Source of the DNA: Thioclava atlantica
GTDB taxonomy: Bacteria > Pseudomonadota > Alphaproteobacteria > Rhodobacterales > Rhodobacteraceae
NCBI RefSeq assembly: GCF_000737065.1
Contig: NZ_AQRC01000004.1
Span: 124,001 to 188,000 of the forward strand
Length of the DNA stretch: 64,000 nucleotides
Direction: 5' to 3'
Positions 10,116 to 18,904 of the stretch are shown piece by piece. The notes under the pieces were generated by a model, which worked only from the letters and a program-made list of their open reading frames with translations, ran no database searches and was not told the origin of the DNA. Both the position numbers and the translations under genes were made by a program. Numbering within the stretch: the stretch's first letter is position 1; the number at the start of each line of letters is the position of its first letter.

Positions 10116-10745
10116 ATGGCTTGGGACCGCAACCAGATGGCGGCGCGCGCCGCGCAGGAACTCGAAGACGGCACCTATGTGAACCTCGGGATCGGCATCC
10201 CGACGCTCGTGCCGAACTTCATCCCCGAGGGCGTGCATGTCACGCTGCAATCGGAGAACGGCATGCTCGGCATGGGCCCCTTCCCCTATGAGGGCGAAGA
10301 AGACCCCGACCTGATCAATGCCGGCAAGCAGACCATCACCGAACTGCCCAACACGGTCTATTTCGACAGCTCGATGAGCTTCGGCATGATCCGGGGCGGC
10401 AAGATCGCTATGGCGATCCTCGGCGCGATGGAAGTGGCGGAGAACGGCGATCTCGCGAACTGGATGATCCCGGGCAAGCTCGTGAAGGGCATGGGCGGCG
10501 CGATGGACCTCGTGGCCGGCGTGAAACGCGTGGTGGTGGTGATGGATCACACCAACAAGCATGGCGAGAGCAAGCTGCTCAAAGCCTGCACGCTGCCGCT
10601 GACCGGGACCGGCGTGGTGAACCGCATCATCACCAATCTCGGCGTGCTCGACGTGGTCGAGGGCGGATTGAAGATCGTCGAAATGGCGGACGGGGTGAGC
10701 GAAGAGGAACTTCGTTCCGCGACAGAGGCGACGATCGTCAACTGA
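10116..10745 (+). CDS. scoB: 3-oxoacid CoA-transferase subunit B
   Basis: A 209-residue beta subunit of the class I CoA-transferase. The [10 protein letters not shown] motif contains the glutamate that forms the enzyme-CoA thioester, and [15 protein letters not shown] near the N-terminus is typical. It pairs with the alpha subunit immediately upstream and is followed by a strong terminator. The ATG of [13 protein letters not shown] is 3 bases after the scoA stop and downstream of a GGAGGG. Confidence 0.95.
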   Translation: MAWDRNQMAARAAQELEDGTYVNLGIGIPTLVPNFIPEGVHVTLQSENGMLGMGPFPYEGEEDPDLINAGKQTITELPNTVYFDSSMSFGMIRGGKIAMAILGAMEVAENGDLANWMIPGKLVKGMGGAMDLVAGVKRVVVVMDHTNKHGESKLLKACTLPLTGTGVVNRIITNLGVLDVVEGGLKIVEMADGVSEEELRSATEATIVN

Positions 10746-10768
10746 CCCGTGCACGGATACCCGATGAG

Positions 10769-10794
10769 AGGGCGGCCTTCGGGTCGCCCTTTTT
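10769..10794 (+). terminator. Rho-independent terminator after scoAB
   Basis: AGGGCGGCC and GGTCGCCCT form a 9-bp stem (one G-T pair) with a TTCG tetraloop, followed directly by a T-run. The T-run touches the stop codon of the convergent lytic transglycosylase gene. Confidence 0.88.
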
Positions 10795-11651
10795 CATCCG
10801 TTCACCCGGAAGACACAGCCATCGGTCATCAGCTGCGGCGGCGTCAGGCAGAGCCCGCGCGCGACAGCCCAGGCGGCGAGAACCTTGGGAACATAGTCGC
10901 GCGTCTCGGCGAAAGGCGGCACGCCGTCATTGCGCTTCACCGCGTTTTCACCTGCGTTATAGGCGGCGATCACCATCAGAGGATCGCGGTCGAATTCCTT
11001 CATGAGCCAGTCGAGATAGGTCACGCCCCCGGAGATATTCTGCGCCGGGTCCTTGCTGTCCTCCACGTCGAACCGGTCCGCCGTCGCGGGGATGAGCTGC
11101 ATCAGCCCCACCGCGCCGGCATGGCTCACCGCGTCGTGGCGACCGCCCGATTCCACTGCGATCATCGCCAGCACCAATGCCGGCGATACCTCGGTCCCGA
11201 TCGTCGCCTTGAGGATCGCGCGCCCATGCTGTTGCGCAATCGCCGCAAGATCGGCCAGGCGCGGTGCCTTCACGCGGCTTCCCGACGGCCCGCTGCTGAG
11301 CGCCGAGAGCGCCAGATCGAGCCGGCCCGGGCGATCCTCGAGCCGGGGCGAGACCTTCTGCCAATACCACGCATAGCGGGCGAGAGCGGCTTTCCCGGTG
11401 TCGTCCGCACCATCCGTATCCGGCGCGGTGCGAGTCACCGGCGTCCACGGATCCTTCGCCATCGCGGCCAGCGCGCGCTTCTGTTCTTCGGGATCGATCT
11501 GGATGGTGATGAACCGTTTGGTGCCCGGCGGGGGTGGCTTCACGGTCTTGGGGCTGTAGGAAGGCTCGGCGGACAGGGCCGATTCCGCATAAGCGGGCAC
11601 GGCCATCGCGACCGCAAACAGAGTTAAAATCACCGCTCGTATCGCGCCCAT
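10794..11651 (-). CDS. Periplasmic lytic transglycosylase (SLT domain)
   Basis: A 285-residue exported protein with a signal peptide ending near AVPAYA (residue 22). It has a proline-rich linker and a C-terminal SLT/goose-lysozyme-like domain (about residues 150-270). The catalytic glutamate is in MIAVESGG, followed by AGAVGLMQLIPATA and ISGGVTYL, the classical Slt motifs. It cleaves the peptidoglycan MurNAc-GlcNAc bond with 1,6-anhydro product formation. It is convergent with scoB and divergent from the Tad locus. A role in making room for the pilus is possible but not shown. Confidence 0.85.
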   Translation of the reverse strand: MGAIRAVILTLFAVAMAVPAYAESALSAEPSYSPKTVKPPPPGTKRFITIQIDPEEQKRALAAMAKDPWTPVTRTAPDTDGADDTGKAALARYAWYWQKVSPRLEDRPGRLDLALSALSSGPSGSRVKAPRLADLAAIAQQHGRAILKATIGTEVSPALVLAMIAVESGGRHDAVSHAGAVGLMQLIPATADRFDVEDSKDPAQNISGGVTYLDWLMKEFDRDPLMVIAAYNAGENAVKRNDGVPPFAETRDYVPKVLAAWAVARGLCLTPPQLMTDGCVFRVNG

Positions 11652-12007
11652 TAGCGCATCCTGCCCGATTCCGCCCGTTCGGCGTGAATTATCCTTTCCG
11701 AAACTTATCCACGAATCTCGCTCGAAACTCCAGAAAATCTGGCCGATTCTCTCCCGCGATTCGCCTTAAAGTTGTACGATTTCAGGCCGCTCACCTTATG
11801 GATCACACGCCATAAACCGCTATTATTGTTACTTATCAGTGTCTTATTTGATTTTTTTGCACAATGCTAATTTTCGCGAAATCGCCGCGCATGTGCCTAA
11901 ATCGCGCCACGATCCGCCCGCTTCATAAGGCCATACCGCGAAACGGAGCACGGCATGGGAAGCCAACCGGACCCGCGGGGCAGAGAACCGAACCCTAGGA
12001 GAGAACC
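11652..12007. promoter_or_regulatory. Divergent intergenic region before the Tad locus (356 bp)
   Basis: No convincing ORF. The stretch around 11800-11870 is strikingly AT-rich compared with the flanks (runs such as TTATTGTTACTTATC and TTTGATTTTTTTGC), as expected for promoter DNA. It must hold the promoters for the transglycosylase (minus) and for flp1 (plus). A Shine-Dalgarno-like TAGGAGAG precedes the flp1 ATG. No specific regulator site could be recognised. Confidence 0.5.
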
Positions 12008-12205
12008 ATGATGAAATTCTTCAAGCTCAAGAAGTTCCACGACGAAGAAGACGGCGCCGTGACCGTCGACTGGGTTGTGCTGACCGCGGCCGTCGTCGGC
12101 CTGGGCGCCGCCGCGCTCGCTCTGGTCCGTACGAACACGCAATCGCTCGTGAGCAAGATCGGCACCTATCTGGGCAGCGCCAGCGTCGAGTCGACCTTCA
12201 AATAA
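12008..12205 (+). CDS. Flp/Fap-type pilin 1
   Basis: A 65-residue type IVb prepilin. A short charged leader (MMKFFKLKKFHDEEDG) is followed by AVTVDWVVLTAAVV and a hydrophobic helix, the layout of Flp major pilins. Processing is expected at the G-A bond (residue 16/17). The residue at mature position 5 is aspartate (AVTVD) instead of the usual glutamate. Exported through the TadA/B/C platform and cut by the prepilin peptidase encoded at 22360. It is followed by a terminator, so it can be expressed alone. Confidence 0.88.
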   Translation: MMKFFKLKKFHDEEDGAVTVDWVVLTAAVVGLGAAALALVRTNTQSLVSKIGTYLGSASVESTFK

Positions 12206-12262
12206 ACAGAAAATCTCACGCAGACGCCAGGTGAAAGCCGAACCGTCGCGTGATCGTATCTG

Positions 12263-12290
12263 GAAGCCGCGCATAAGGCGCGGCTTCTTC
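12263..12290 (+). terminator. Intrinsic terminator after flp1
   Basis: GAAGCCGCGC (12263-12272) and GCGCGGCTTC (12278-12287) form a perfect 10-bp stem around ATAAG, then TTCGTTTT. Placed between the first pilin and the rest of the locus, it would give high pilin mRNA relative to machinery mRNA. Confidence 0.8.
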
Positions 12291-12417
12291 GTTTTCGAAA
12301 GACAACCCGAAAATTCAGCGGAATATTCCTCGGAACCGCCCTATTTTGGCCATCGCTCTCAGGCTCACCTAGGGTAAGAATTTTCTCCAACGGACGCAGC
12401 ACTCAAGAGGCGAAGTC

Positions 12418-12636
12418 ATGAAAAGCATCATCCTGAATCGTCTTCGTGGTCTTTCCGAAGAAGAAGACGGCGCGGTCACGGTCGACTGGGTCGTACTCAC
12501 CGCCGCGATCGTCTCCCTCGGCATGCTCGTGGGCGGCGTGATCTGGACGCAGACAGGCGGAGTCTCCAAAAAGGTGGCGGACTACATCGGGAGCCAAACT
12601 GTCACGACGGGCTTCGGCAGCGGATCGTCCGACTAA
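12418..12636 (+). CDS. Flp/Fap-type pilin 2
   Basis: A 72-residue second type IVb prepilin with leader MKSIILNRLRGLSEEEDG followed by AVTVDWVVLTAAIV. It shares the leader glycine and the D5 residue with pilin 1 but differs strongly after the hydrophobic helix (ending TTGFGSGSSD). It may be a minor pilin or an alternative major subunit. It is preceded by its own 212-base gap containing the pilin 1 terminator and is followed by cpaB. Confidence 0.85.
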   Translation: MKSIILNRLRGLSEEEDGAVTVDWVVLTAAIVSLGMLVGGVIWTQTGGVSKKVADYIGSQTVTTGFGSGSSD

Positions 12637-12743
12637 GGCTCTCCCCCAGGCCCGACCCACGCCATGAATTCGCCCTTTTTTGGTGAAATAAAACGACCAT
12701 AAGCCCGTTATTGTCTCCAAAATGACAACGGAAGGAAAGAACG

Positions 12744-13613
12744 ATGCGCCTGATGTTCGCCCTGTTTCTCGTCGCCGGGATCGGTCTGGCGGTGCTCGCG
12801 GTGATGATGGCGCAGGGACAGATTGCGCAGTTCCAGGCTGAACGCGATCACCTGATCGCCATGCAGAAGAACGCGCCGCGCCTCGTTGACGTTGTGGTCG
12901 TGAAGAAACCGCTGAAATATGGAGAGCGTTTCACCGCGGAGGACCTCGCCGTCGTCAAGATGCAGGCGGATGCGCGCCCGGACGGCGCCTTCTCCCGCAT
13001 CACCGCGAAGGCGGGGACGCCCGAAGCCAAGGAGGCCGTCTTCCTCGAAGGGACGAATCGCCCGCGCGCCTCGTTGCGCTCGCTCGAGCCGAAAGAAATG
13101 CTGCTCGCCTCGCGCGTCACTGCCCCCGGCATGGATGCCGGCATCCTTGCGAGCCTTCAGCCCAACCGGCGCGCCTTCACGATTCAGGTCGATGTCACCT
13201 CGGGCGTCTCGGGCTTCCTGCGACCGGGTGATCTCGTGGATGTCTACTGGTCGGGAACGATCAACAATGAACCCGTCACGAAATTGATCCAGTCGAACCT
13301 GAAACTCATTGCGATCGACCAGAACACGGATCCGGATCGCCCCGAGACGACGCAGATCGCGCGCACCGTCACGACCGAGGTCTCCCCCGAACAGGTTGCG
13401 GCATTGACCCTGGCACAGAACACCGGCCGCCTGACGCTTTCCCTGGTGGGGATGCACGATACCGCGCAATCGGGCGCGGTCGAGATTGACCGGGATCAGC
13501 TCCTGGGCATCAAGCGGGAAGAGGTGAAGAAGGTCGAGAAAGAGAAGGTCTGCACGATCAAGACCCGCAAAGGCACCGAAATCGTCGAGACGCCCATCCC
13601 CTGCACGAACTGA
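12744..13613 (+). CDS. cpaB: Tad pilus assembly protein CpaB/RcpC
   Basis: A 289-residue protein with an N-terminal membrane helix (about residues 3-24), an SAF-like beta-clip domain (VVVVKKPLKYGERFTAEDL, about 45-110) and an RcpC-type domain with PGDLVDVYW. The family works with the Tad secretin in the periplasm. The C-terminus carries two cysteines (CTIKTRKGTE...IPCTN). Normal position after the pilins, followed by a short GC hairpin. Confidence 0.9.
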   Translation: MRLMFALFLVAGIGLAVLAVMMAQGQIAQFQAERDHLIAMQKNAPRLVDVVVVKKPLKYGERFTAEDLAVVKMQADARPDGAFSRITAKAGTPEAKEAVFLEGTNRPRASLRSLEPKEMLLASRVTAPGMDAGILASLQPNRRAFTIQVDVTSGVSGFLRPGDLVDVYWSGTINNEPVTKLIQSNLKLIAIDQNTDPDRPETTQIARTVTTEVSPEQVAALTLAQNTGRLTLSLVGMHDTAQSGAVEIDRDQLLGIKREEVKKVEKEKVCTIKTRKGTEIVETPIPCTN

Positions 13614-13642
13614 GGGAAGTTGCGACTTATCAACACCTTGCG

Positions 13643-13663
13643 CGGCCCCGAAAGGGGCCGTTT
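13643..13663 (+). terminator. Short GC hairpin after cpaB
   Basis: CGGCCCC-GAAA-GGGGCCG forms a perfect 7-bp stem with a GNRA-type tetraloop, followed by only three Ts. A weak terminator or attenuator separating the pilin/cpaB unit from the secretin gene. Confidence 0.5.
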
Positions 13664-13824
13664 CGCGTCTGTGGCACCTTGCCCACATCAAGAAATCGTC
13701 CCAATGCATTGATTATTGAAATAAATCCGCACTTGCTGCATGATTTCACGCAAGAAAATCAAGAAGCGGCACGCGCTGCCGTCGAGCTCGGGCAAGGTGG
13801 CGTGATCGGAGAGGCAGGGTCACA

Positions 13825-15219
13825 ATGAAATTCAGTACGGTATTCAAGGCCTGCCTTCTCGGCATGGCACTCGGCGTTGCGGCGATGGGACCGTCCCAGG
13901 CCGAGACGCTCAGGATCATGTCGGGCAGCGCGCAACAGCCGCTGCGCGTACCGATGAACCGGGCCGTCGTGGTCGAAAGCGACACGCCCTTCACGGAACT
14001 CTCGATCGCGAATCCCGGAATCGCGGATATCCAGACGCTCTCGGACCGGACGATCTACGTCCTCGGCAAACTGCCGGGGCGCACCACGCTGACGATCCTC
14101 GGAGGCGACGGAAAGCTCATTTCGAATGTCGACGTGCAGGTGACCCCGGACGTCGCCGAATTCAAGGAGCGCCTCCAGCAGATCCTGCCCGGCGAGCACA
14201 TCGACGTGCGCACGGCCAATGACGGGATCGTGCTGTCGGGGACGGTGTCCTCGGCGCAGAAACTCGATCGGGCGCTCGATCTGGCGAAACGCTATGCCCC
14301 CGACAAGGTCTCCAACCTGATGACCGTCGCTGGCACGCAACAGGTGATGCTGAAGGTGCGTTTCGCCGAGATGCAGCGCTCGGTCTCCAAAAGCCTGAGC
14401 GCGGCGATCGGCGCGTCGGTCGGCCCGCGCGGCGGCTTCCAGATGGGTATCGGCAATGGCGGCGTCAGTTCCACGCCGGTGACGGACGCCACCGGCGATT
14501 CGGGCTTCGGCCTGTCGCTCGTGCGCGGCACGCTCGAACTCAATGTCCTCCTGCAGGCGCTCGAATCCAAAGGTGTCGTGCGGACGCTGGCCGAGCCGAA
14601 CCTGACCGCGCTCTCGGGCCAGACCGCGGACTTCCTCGCCGGCGGCGAATACCCGGTTCCGGTCTATGACGGCAACAACGTGGCCGTTCAGTACAAGCCC
14701 TTCGGCGTCGAGATGTCGTTCACCCCGCGCGTCATCGACGGGGACGTGATCAACCTCGAGCTCTCCGCGGCCGTCTCCTCGATCGACACCAGCGTCGATA
14801 CGAGCACGACCCAGAACGGCTTCTCGCCGCGTGCCTTCAAGCGGCGTTCGACTTCGACCACGGTCGAGATGCGAGACGGTGAAAGCTTCGCGATCGCGGG
14901 GCTGCTGCAGGACGACTTCAACGATCTCAACAGTCAGGTCCCGTGGCTCGGCGACGTGCCGGTGCTCGGCGCGCTCTTCCGTTCGACCGAGTATCAGCGC
15001 AAGCAATCCGAGCTGGTGATCATCGTCACGCCGCACCTGGTTTCCCCGGTCCGCGGCGAGGCCCTGACCCTGCCCACCGACCGGATGAAACTGCCGACCG
15101 AATCGGATCTCTTCCTCTACGGGAAGACCGCAGGGTCGATCGCCAAGCCCAGAACGGGCCCCGCCGCGGAGGTCGCCAAGCAGGACTTCTCCGGCTCCTA
15201 CGGCTATGTGATGGAGTGA
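13825..15219 (+). CDS. cpaC: Tad pilus outer-membrane secretin CpaC/RcpA
   Basis: A 464-residue exported protein with a signal peptide ending near SQAETL, an N-terminal BON/STN-like pilus domain (about 25-110), a further periplasmic domain and a C-terminal secretin domain. The secretin signature is seen in VPWLGDVPVLGALFRS and LVIIVTPHLVSP. It forms the outer-membrane channel for the Flp pilus. It is 3 bases before the OmpA-like lipoprotein gene, so the two are co-transcribed. Confidence 0.94.
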   Translation: MKFSTVFKACLLGMALGVAAMGPSQAETLRIMSGSAQQPLRVPMNRAVVVESDTPFTELSIANPGIADIQTLSDRTIYVLGKLPGRTTLTILGGDGKLISNVDVQVTPDVAEFKERLQQILPGEHIDVRTANDGIVLSGTVSSAQKLDRALDLAKRYAPDKVSNLMTVAGTQQVMLKVRFAEMQRSVSKSLSAAIGASVGPRGGFQMGIGNGGVSSTPVTDATGDSGFGLSLVRGTLELNVLLQALESKGVVRTLAEPNLTALSGQTADFLAGGEYPVPVYDGNNVAVQYKPFGVEMSFTPRVIDGDVINLELSAAVSSIDTSVDTSTTQNGFSPRAFKRRSTSTTVEMRDGESFAIAGLLQDDFNDLNSQVPWLGDVPVLGALFRSTEYQRKQSELVIIVTPHLVSPVRGEALTLPTDRMKLPTESDLFLYGKTAGSIAKPRTGPAAEVAKQDFSGSYGYVME

Positions 15220-15222
15220 GCG

Positions 15223-15888
15223 ATGATGACTCGGGCGATCAACATGCGGACCCTTGCGATTCTCCTGAGCGCGGGGCTGGCCGTCGCTGGCTGTACGGAG
15301 AGCCAACGCATCCTGAATTCCGAGGCTGGCTCCGATGTCGACGCAACGGCGAATTTCGGGGCCTCCATTGCGCATAATCAAGCGGTGATGACGGGCGACC
15401 AGAGCTTCGTGATCAACATGACGCGGAAGTTCGCGGCCGACGTTCCCAACACGGTGCATTTCGCGTTCAACTCGTCGGTGCTCGACGCACAGGCCCAGCA
15501 ACGGCTCCTGCGTCAGGCCGACTGGATCAAGCAGTTCCCCGAAGTGCGGTTCCGGGTCTACGGTCACACCGATCTCGTCGGCTCGAACGCCTATAACAAG
15601 GCGCTTGGCCTGCGCCGGGCACAAGTTGTGGTGAATTTCCTCGTCGCGCAGGGTATTTCGCGGTCCCGGCTCGAGGCGGTTGTTTCCTATGGAGAAACAC
15701 AGCCGCTGGTCTACACACAAGCCCCGAACGAGCAGAACCGCCGCACCGTGACCGAGGTTTCGGGGATGATCCGTGGCGGTCGCGCGATCCCCCTCGACGG
15801 CAAATACGCAGCCGTAATCTACCGTGAATACGTGGCTTCCGCGGTCCCGACCCCCACTTCGAAGCAGGTTCAGGCACCGGGCGGCTGA
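15223..15888 (+). CDS. OmpA-like lipoprotein of the Tad locus
   Basis: A 221-residue lipoprotein. The signal peptide ends in the lipobox LAVAGC (an internal start at 15244 is possible). A C-terminal OmpA-like peptidoglycan-binding domain spans about residues 75-185, with the motif GHTDLVGSNAYNKALGLRRA. It lies exactly where cpaD (RcpB), a small periplasmic/outer-membrane component, is found in other tad operons. It probably anchors the secretin complex to peptidoglycan. It is followed by a strong terminator. Confidence 0.85.
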   Translation: MMTRAINMRTLAILLSAGLAVAGCTESQRILNSEAGSDVDATANFGASIAHNQAVMTGDQSFVINMTRKFAADVPNTVHFAFNSSVLDAQAQQRLLRQADWIKQFPEVRFRVYGHTDLVGSNAYNKALGLRRAQVVVNFLVAQGISRSRLEAVVSYGETQPLVYTQAPNEQNRRTVTEVSGMIRGGRAIPLDGKYAAVIYREYVASAVPTPTSKQVQAPGG

Positions 15889-15934
15889 GCCCTTTCACGC
15901 GGGTTTCGGCCCACTCGGACATGACGATTTCCGG

Positions 15935-15969
15935 AAGGCGGGCTTGGTCAACAAAGCCCGCCTTATTTT
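15935..15969 (+). terminator. Strong intrinsic terminator inside the Tad locus
   Basis: AAGGCGGGCTT (15935-15945) and AAGCCCGCCTT (15954-15964) are perfect 11-bp arms with an 8-base loop, followed by ATTTT. It separates the secretin/OmpA unit from tadZ and onward. Confidence 0.88.
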
Positions 15970-16147
15970 CGCTATCGTTGCCCAAAACCCCACAATTGAA
16001 ACAGTGTGGCCGCAATCTCGCCCAGATTCCCTCACAGATTGATCCTCGGCAGAAAGCGCACGGCTACCGAGTCGTGCCGGCCCGCATCGCAGACTGGGTG
16101 GTGGCAATTCCCGGCGATCGTGGGTCCGTCAGAAAGGGACATAGTCT

Positions 16148-17419
16148 ATGAGTGCAGCAGCGATCATGAACCCGGAGCCGGCGCCTATCCAAGCGTGCAC
16201 GGTATCGCGCGACGTCTCGAACTTCGATCTCCTGATCGAGGACATGGAAGCCGAACTTGGTGAAAGCTGGGGTGACCTGACTTTCGACGAGGCGGTGATC
16301 TTCCTCGACCAGCCCGATGCGAAAAGCCTCGAATTCATCGCCCTCGCCGTCGATGGCGAGGATGAAGGCGAACTCGACAAGATCTCGAACATCATCACCG
16401 AAGCGAAAGAGCGCGGCATCCGCGTCATCGTGATCGCCGAGGAAGTGAGCCCGATCGCTCTGCACCAGCTTCTGCGCAAGGGCGCGGACGATTTCGTCCC
16501 CTACCCGCTTCCCGAAGGCGCGCTGCATGACGCGATCGAGCGCCTCGGCCAGGCCGCCGACCTGCCCAACCTTCCGCCGCGGGTCCAATCCCCGAGCTTC
16601 TCGACCACGGGCGGTCGCGACGGTGTTGTCCTGCCGGTGCACGGGCTTTCCGGCGGCGTGGGCGCGACCACCTTCGCGGTCAATCTCGCATGGGAGATGG
16701 CGACGATCCATGACGGCAAGAAGAAACGGAAGAAAGACGGCCGGGAATCGCCCCGCGTCTGCCTGCTCGATCTCGATCTGCAATTCGGATCGACGGCGAC
16801 CTATCTCGATCTTCCCCGCCGTGAAATGATCTATGAGCTTCTCAGCGACACCGAGCACATGGACAGCGAATCGTTCCGCCAGGCGCTGCTGAACTTCAAC
16901 GACAAGCTCGACGTGCTCACTGCTCCGGCCGACATGCTCCCGCTCGATCTGGTCACCGGCGAAGATATCGAGCGGCTGATCGACATGGCACGCTCGCATT
17001 TCGATTTCGTCGTGATCGACATGCCTTCGACCGTCGTGAGCTGGACCGAAACGGTCCTCAGCAAGGCGCATCTCTATTTCGCTCTGATCGAGATGGACAT
17101 GCGCTCGGCACAGAACGTGCTGCGGATGGCCCGCGTTCTCAAGACCGAGGGGCTCCCGACCGAGAAGCTGCGCTACGTGCTCAATCGCGCGCCGAAATTC
17201 ACCGATCTGAACGGGAAAGCCCGCGTGAAACGCCTCGCTGAAAGCCTCGACATCTCGATCGAGCTGATGATGTCGGATGGCGGCAAGCAGATCACGCAGG
17301 CCAACGATCACGGCCTTCCGCTGGCCCTCACCGCGCCGAAGGTGCCGCTGCGCAAGGAAATCCTGAAGCTTGCGGGCTCTCTCGTCGAACTGAGCGAAGC
17401 CGCCGAAGCCGCCGGCTGA
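16148..17419 (+). CDS. tadZ: Tad pilus assembly ATPase TadZ/CpaE
   Basis: A 423-residue MinD/ParA-superfamily protein. An N-terminal atypical receiver-like domain (about residues 20-135) precedes the ATPase domain. The P-loop reads HGLSGGVGATTFAVN, a deviant Walker A in which the usual lysine after GG-VG is alanine, as often seen in TadZ/CpaE. It localises the Tad machinery, frequently to a pole. It heads the tadZABCD transcription unit behind its own promoter region (259-base gap), and an AAAGGGA Shine-Dalgarno precedes the ATG. Confidence 0.92.
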   Translation: MSAAAIMNPEPAPIQACTVSRDVSNFDLLIEDMEAELGESWGDLTFDEAVIFLDQPDAKSLEFIALAVDGEDEGELDKISNIITEAKERGIRVIVIAEEVSPIALHQLLRKGADDFVPYPLPEGALHDAIERLGQAADLPNLPPRVQSPSFSTTGGRDGVVLPVHGLSGGVGATTFAVNLAWEMATIHDGKKKRKKDGRESPRVCLLDLDLQFGSTATYLDLPRREMIYELLSDTEHMDSESFRQALLNFNDKLDVLTAPADMLPLDLVTGEDIERLIDMARSHFDFVVIDMPSTVVSWTETVLSKAHLYFALIEMDMRSAQNVLRMARVLKTEGLPTEKLRYVLNRAPKFTDLNGKARVKRLAESLDISIELMMSDGGKQITQANDHGLPLALTAPKVPLRKEILKLAGSLVELSEAAEAAG

Positions 17420-17438
17420 AGCGAAAGGGTCCTCCTCG

Positions 17439-18893
17439 ATGTTCTCGCGCTACAAGAAGCAGACGCCGACCAAGGCGAAAGAGGCCGTGGGCGATGCCAA
17501 GATGCCCGCCGCGGCCGCCCCCGCGCCCGTCGCCGACGCCCCCCCCAAGACGGTGATCCACCGCAAGCTCGCACCCTCCAAGGCCGCTCCGGACCTGGTC
17601 GCCGCCGACAAGGAGAAGAAGCGCAAGCAGCGGATGCAGGAGTTGAAGGTCGAGCTGCACAAACGGCTGCTCGAGAACCTCAACCTCGCCGCGCTCGAAC
17701 ACGCTTCGGAAAAGGATCTCAAGTCCGAGATCGCCGACATCACCTCCGAAGCCATGACCGAGATGTCGGTGGCGCTCAATGCGCAAGACCGTCAGGCGCT
17801 TCACCAGGAGCTTTATGACGAGGTGATGGGGCTGGGCCCGCTCGAGCCTCTCCTGAAGGACGAGGCGGTCAACGATATCCTCGTCAACGGCCCGCAGCAG
17901 ATCTTCGTCGAACGCGACGGCAAGCTCGAACTGAGCGATATCACCTTCAAGGACGAGCAGCACCTTCTGCGGATCATCGACAAGATCGTCTCCGCCGTGG
18001 GCCGCCGCGTCGACGAATCGACGCCCTATGTGGATGCGCGCCTCGCCGACGGGTCGCGCTTCAACGCGATGGTCCCGCCGATCGCGGTGGACGGCTCGCT
18101 CGTCTCGATCCGGAAATTCAAGAAGGACAAGCTCGCGATCGACGATCTCGTCCGCTTCGGTGCCTTCACCGAGGAAATGGCCGCCTATCTCCAGGCCGCC
18201 GTCGCCACCCGTCTCAACATCATCGTGTCGGGCGGCACCGGCTCGGGCAAGACGACCACGCTCAATGCCCTGTCCTCCTTCATCGACAATTCCGAGCGCA
18301 TCCTGACCATCGAGGACACTGCGGAACTCCAGCTCCAGCAGACCCATGTCGGCCGGATGGAAAGCCGCCCGCCCAACGTGGAGGGCAAGGGCGCGGTCAC
18401 CCAGCGCGACTGTCTGCGCAACGCGCTGCGGATGCGCCCCGACCGCATCATCGTCGGCGAGACGCGCGGCGAGGAAGTCATCGACATGCTGCAGGCCATG
18501 AACACGGGCCATGACGGGTCGATGACCACGATCCACGCGAACTCGGCGCGCGATGGCGTGGCCCGTCTGGAGAACATGATCTCGATGGCCGGGATCGAAA
18601 TGCCGATGAAGGCGATGCGTTCGCAGATCGCCTCGGCCGTCAACCTGATCGTGCAGGCCTCGCGTCTGCAGGACGGCTCGCGCCGCATGGTCTCGATCAC
18701 CGAGATCACCGGCATGGAAGGCGACGTGATCTCGATGCAGGAAGTGTTCCGCTACGAGCGTCTCGGCCTTGCCCCCGATGGCAAGATCATCGGCCGGTTC
18801 ACCGCCACAGGCGTGCGCTCGCACTATTCCGACCGGTTCCGGCAATGGGGCTATGACCTGCCGGCCTCGATCTACGAACCCGTGCAAGACTAA
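17439..18893 (+). CDS. tadA: Tad pilus secretion ATPase TadA/CpaF
   Basis: A 484-residue GspE/PilT-superfamily hexameric ATPase that powers Flp pilus extension and probably retraction. It has an alanine/proline/lysine-rich N-terminus (about 1-55), then the conserved CpaF domain with Walker [11 protein letters not shown], the Asp/Glu box, Walker [15 protein letters not shown] and the His box [10 protein letters not shown]. It is 19 bases after tadZ and 11 before tadB. The N-terminal extension is of low complexity. Confidence 0.96.
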   Translation: MFSRYKKQTPTKAKEAVGDAKMPAAAAPAPVADAPPKTVIHRKLAPSKAAPDLVAADKEKKRKQRMQELKVELHKRLLENLNLAALEHASEKDLKSEIADITSEAMTEMSVALNAQDRQALHQELYDEVMGLGPLEPLLKDEAVNDILVNGPQQIFVERDGKLELSDITFKDEQHLLRIIDKIVSAVGRRVDESTPYVDARLADGSRFNAMVPPIAVDGSLVSIRKFKKDKLAIDDLVRFGAFTEEMAAYLQAAVATRLNIIVSGGTGSGKTTTLNALSSFIDNSERILTIEDTAELQLQQTHVGRMESRPPNVEGKGAVTQRDCLRNALRMRPDRIIVGETRGEEVIDMLQAMNTGHDGSMTTIHANSARDGVARLENMISMAGIEMPMKAMRSQIASAVNLIVQASRLQDGSRRMVSITEITGMEGDVISMQEVFRYERLGLAPDGKIIGRFTATGVRSHYSDRFRQWGYDLPASIYEPVQD

Positions 18894-18904
18894 GGAGCGC
18901 GGCC

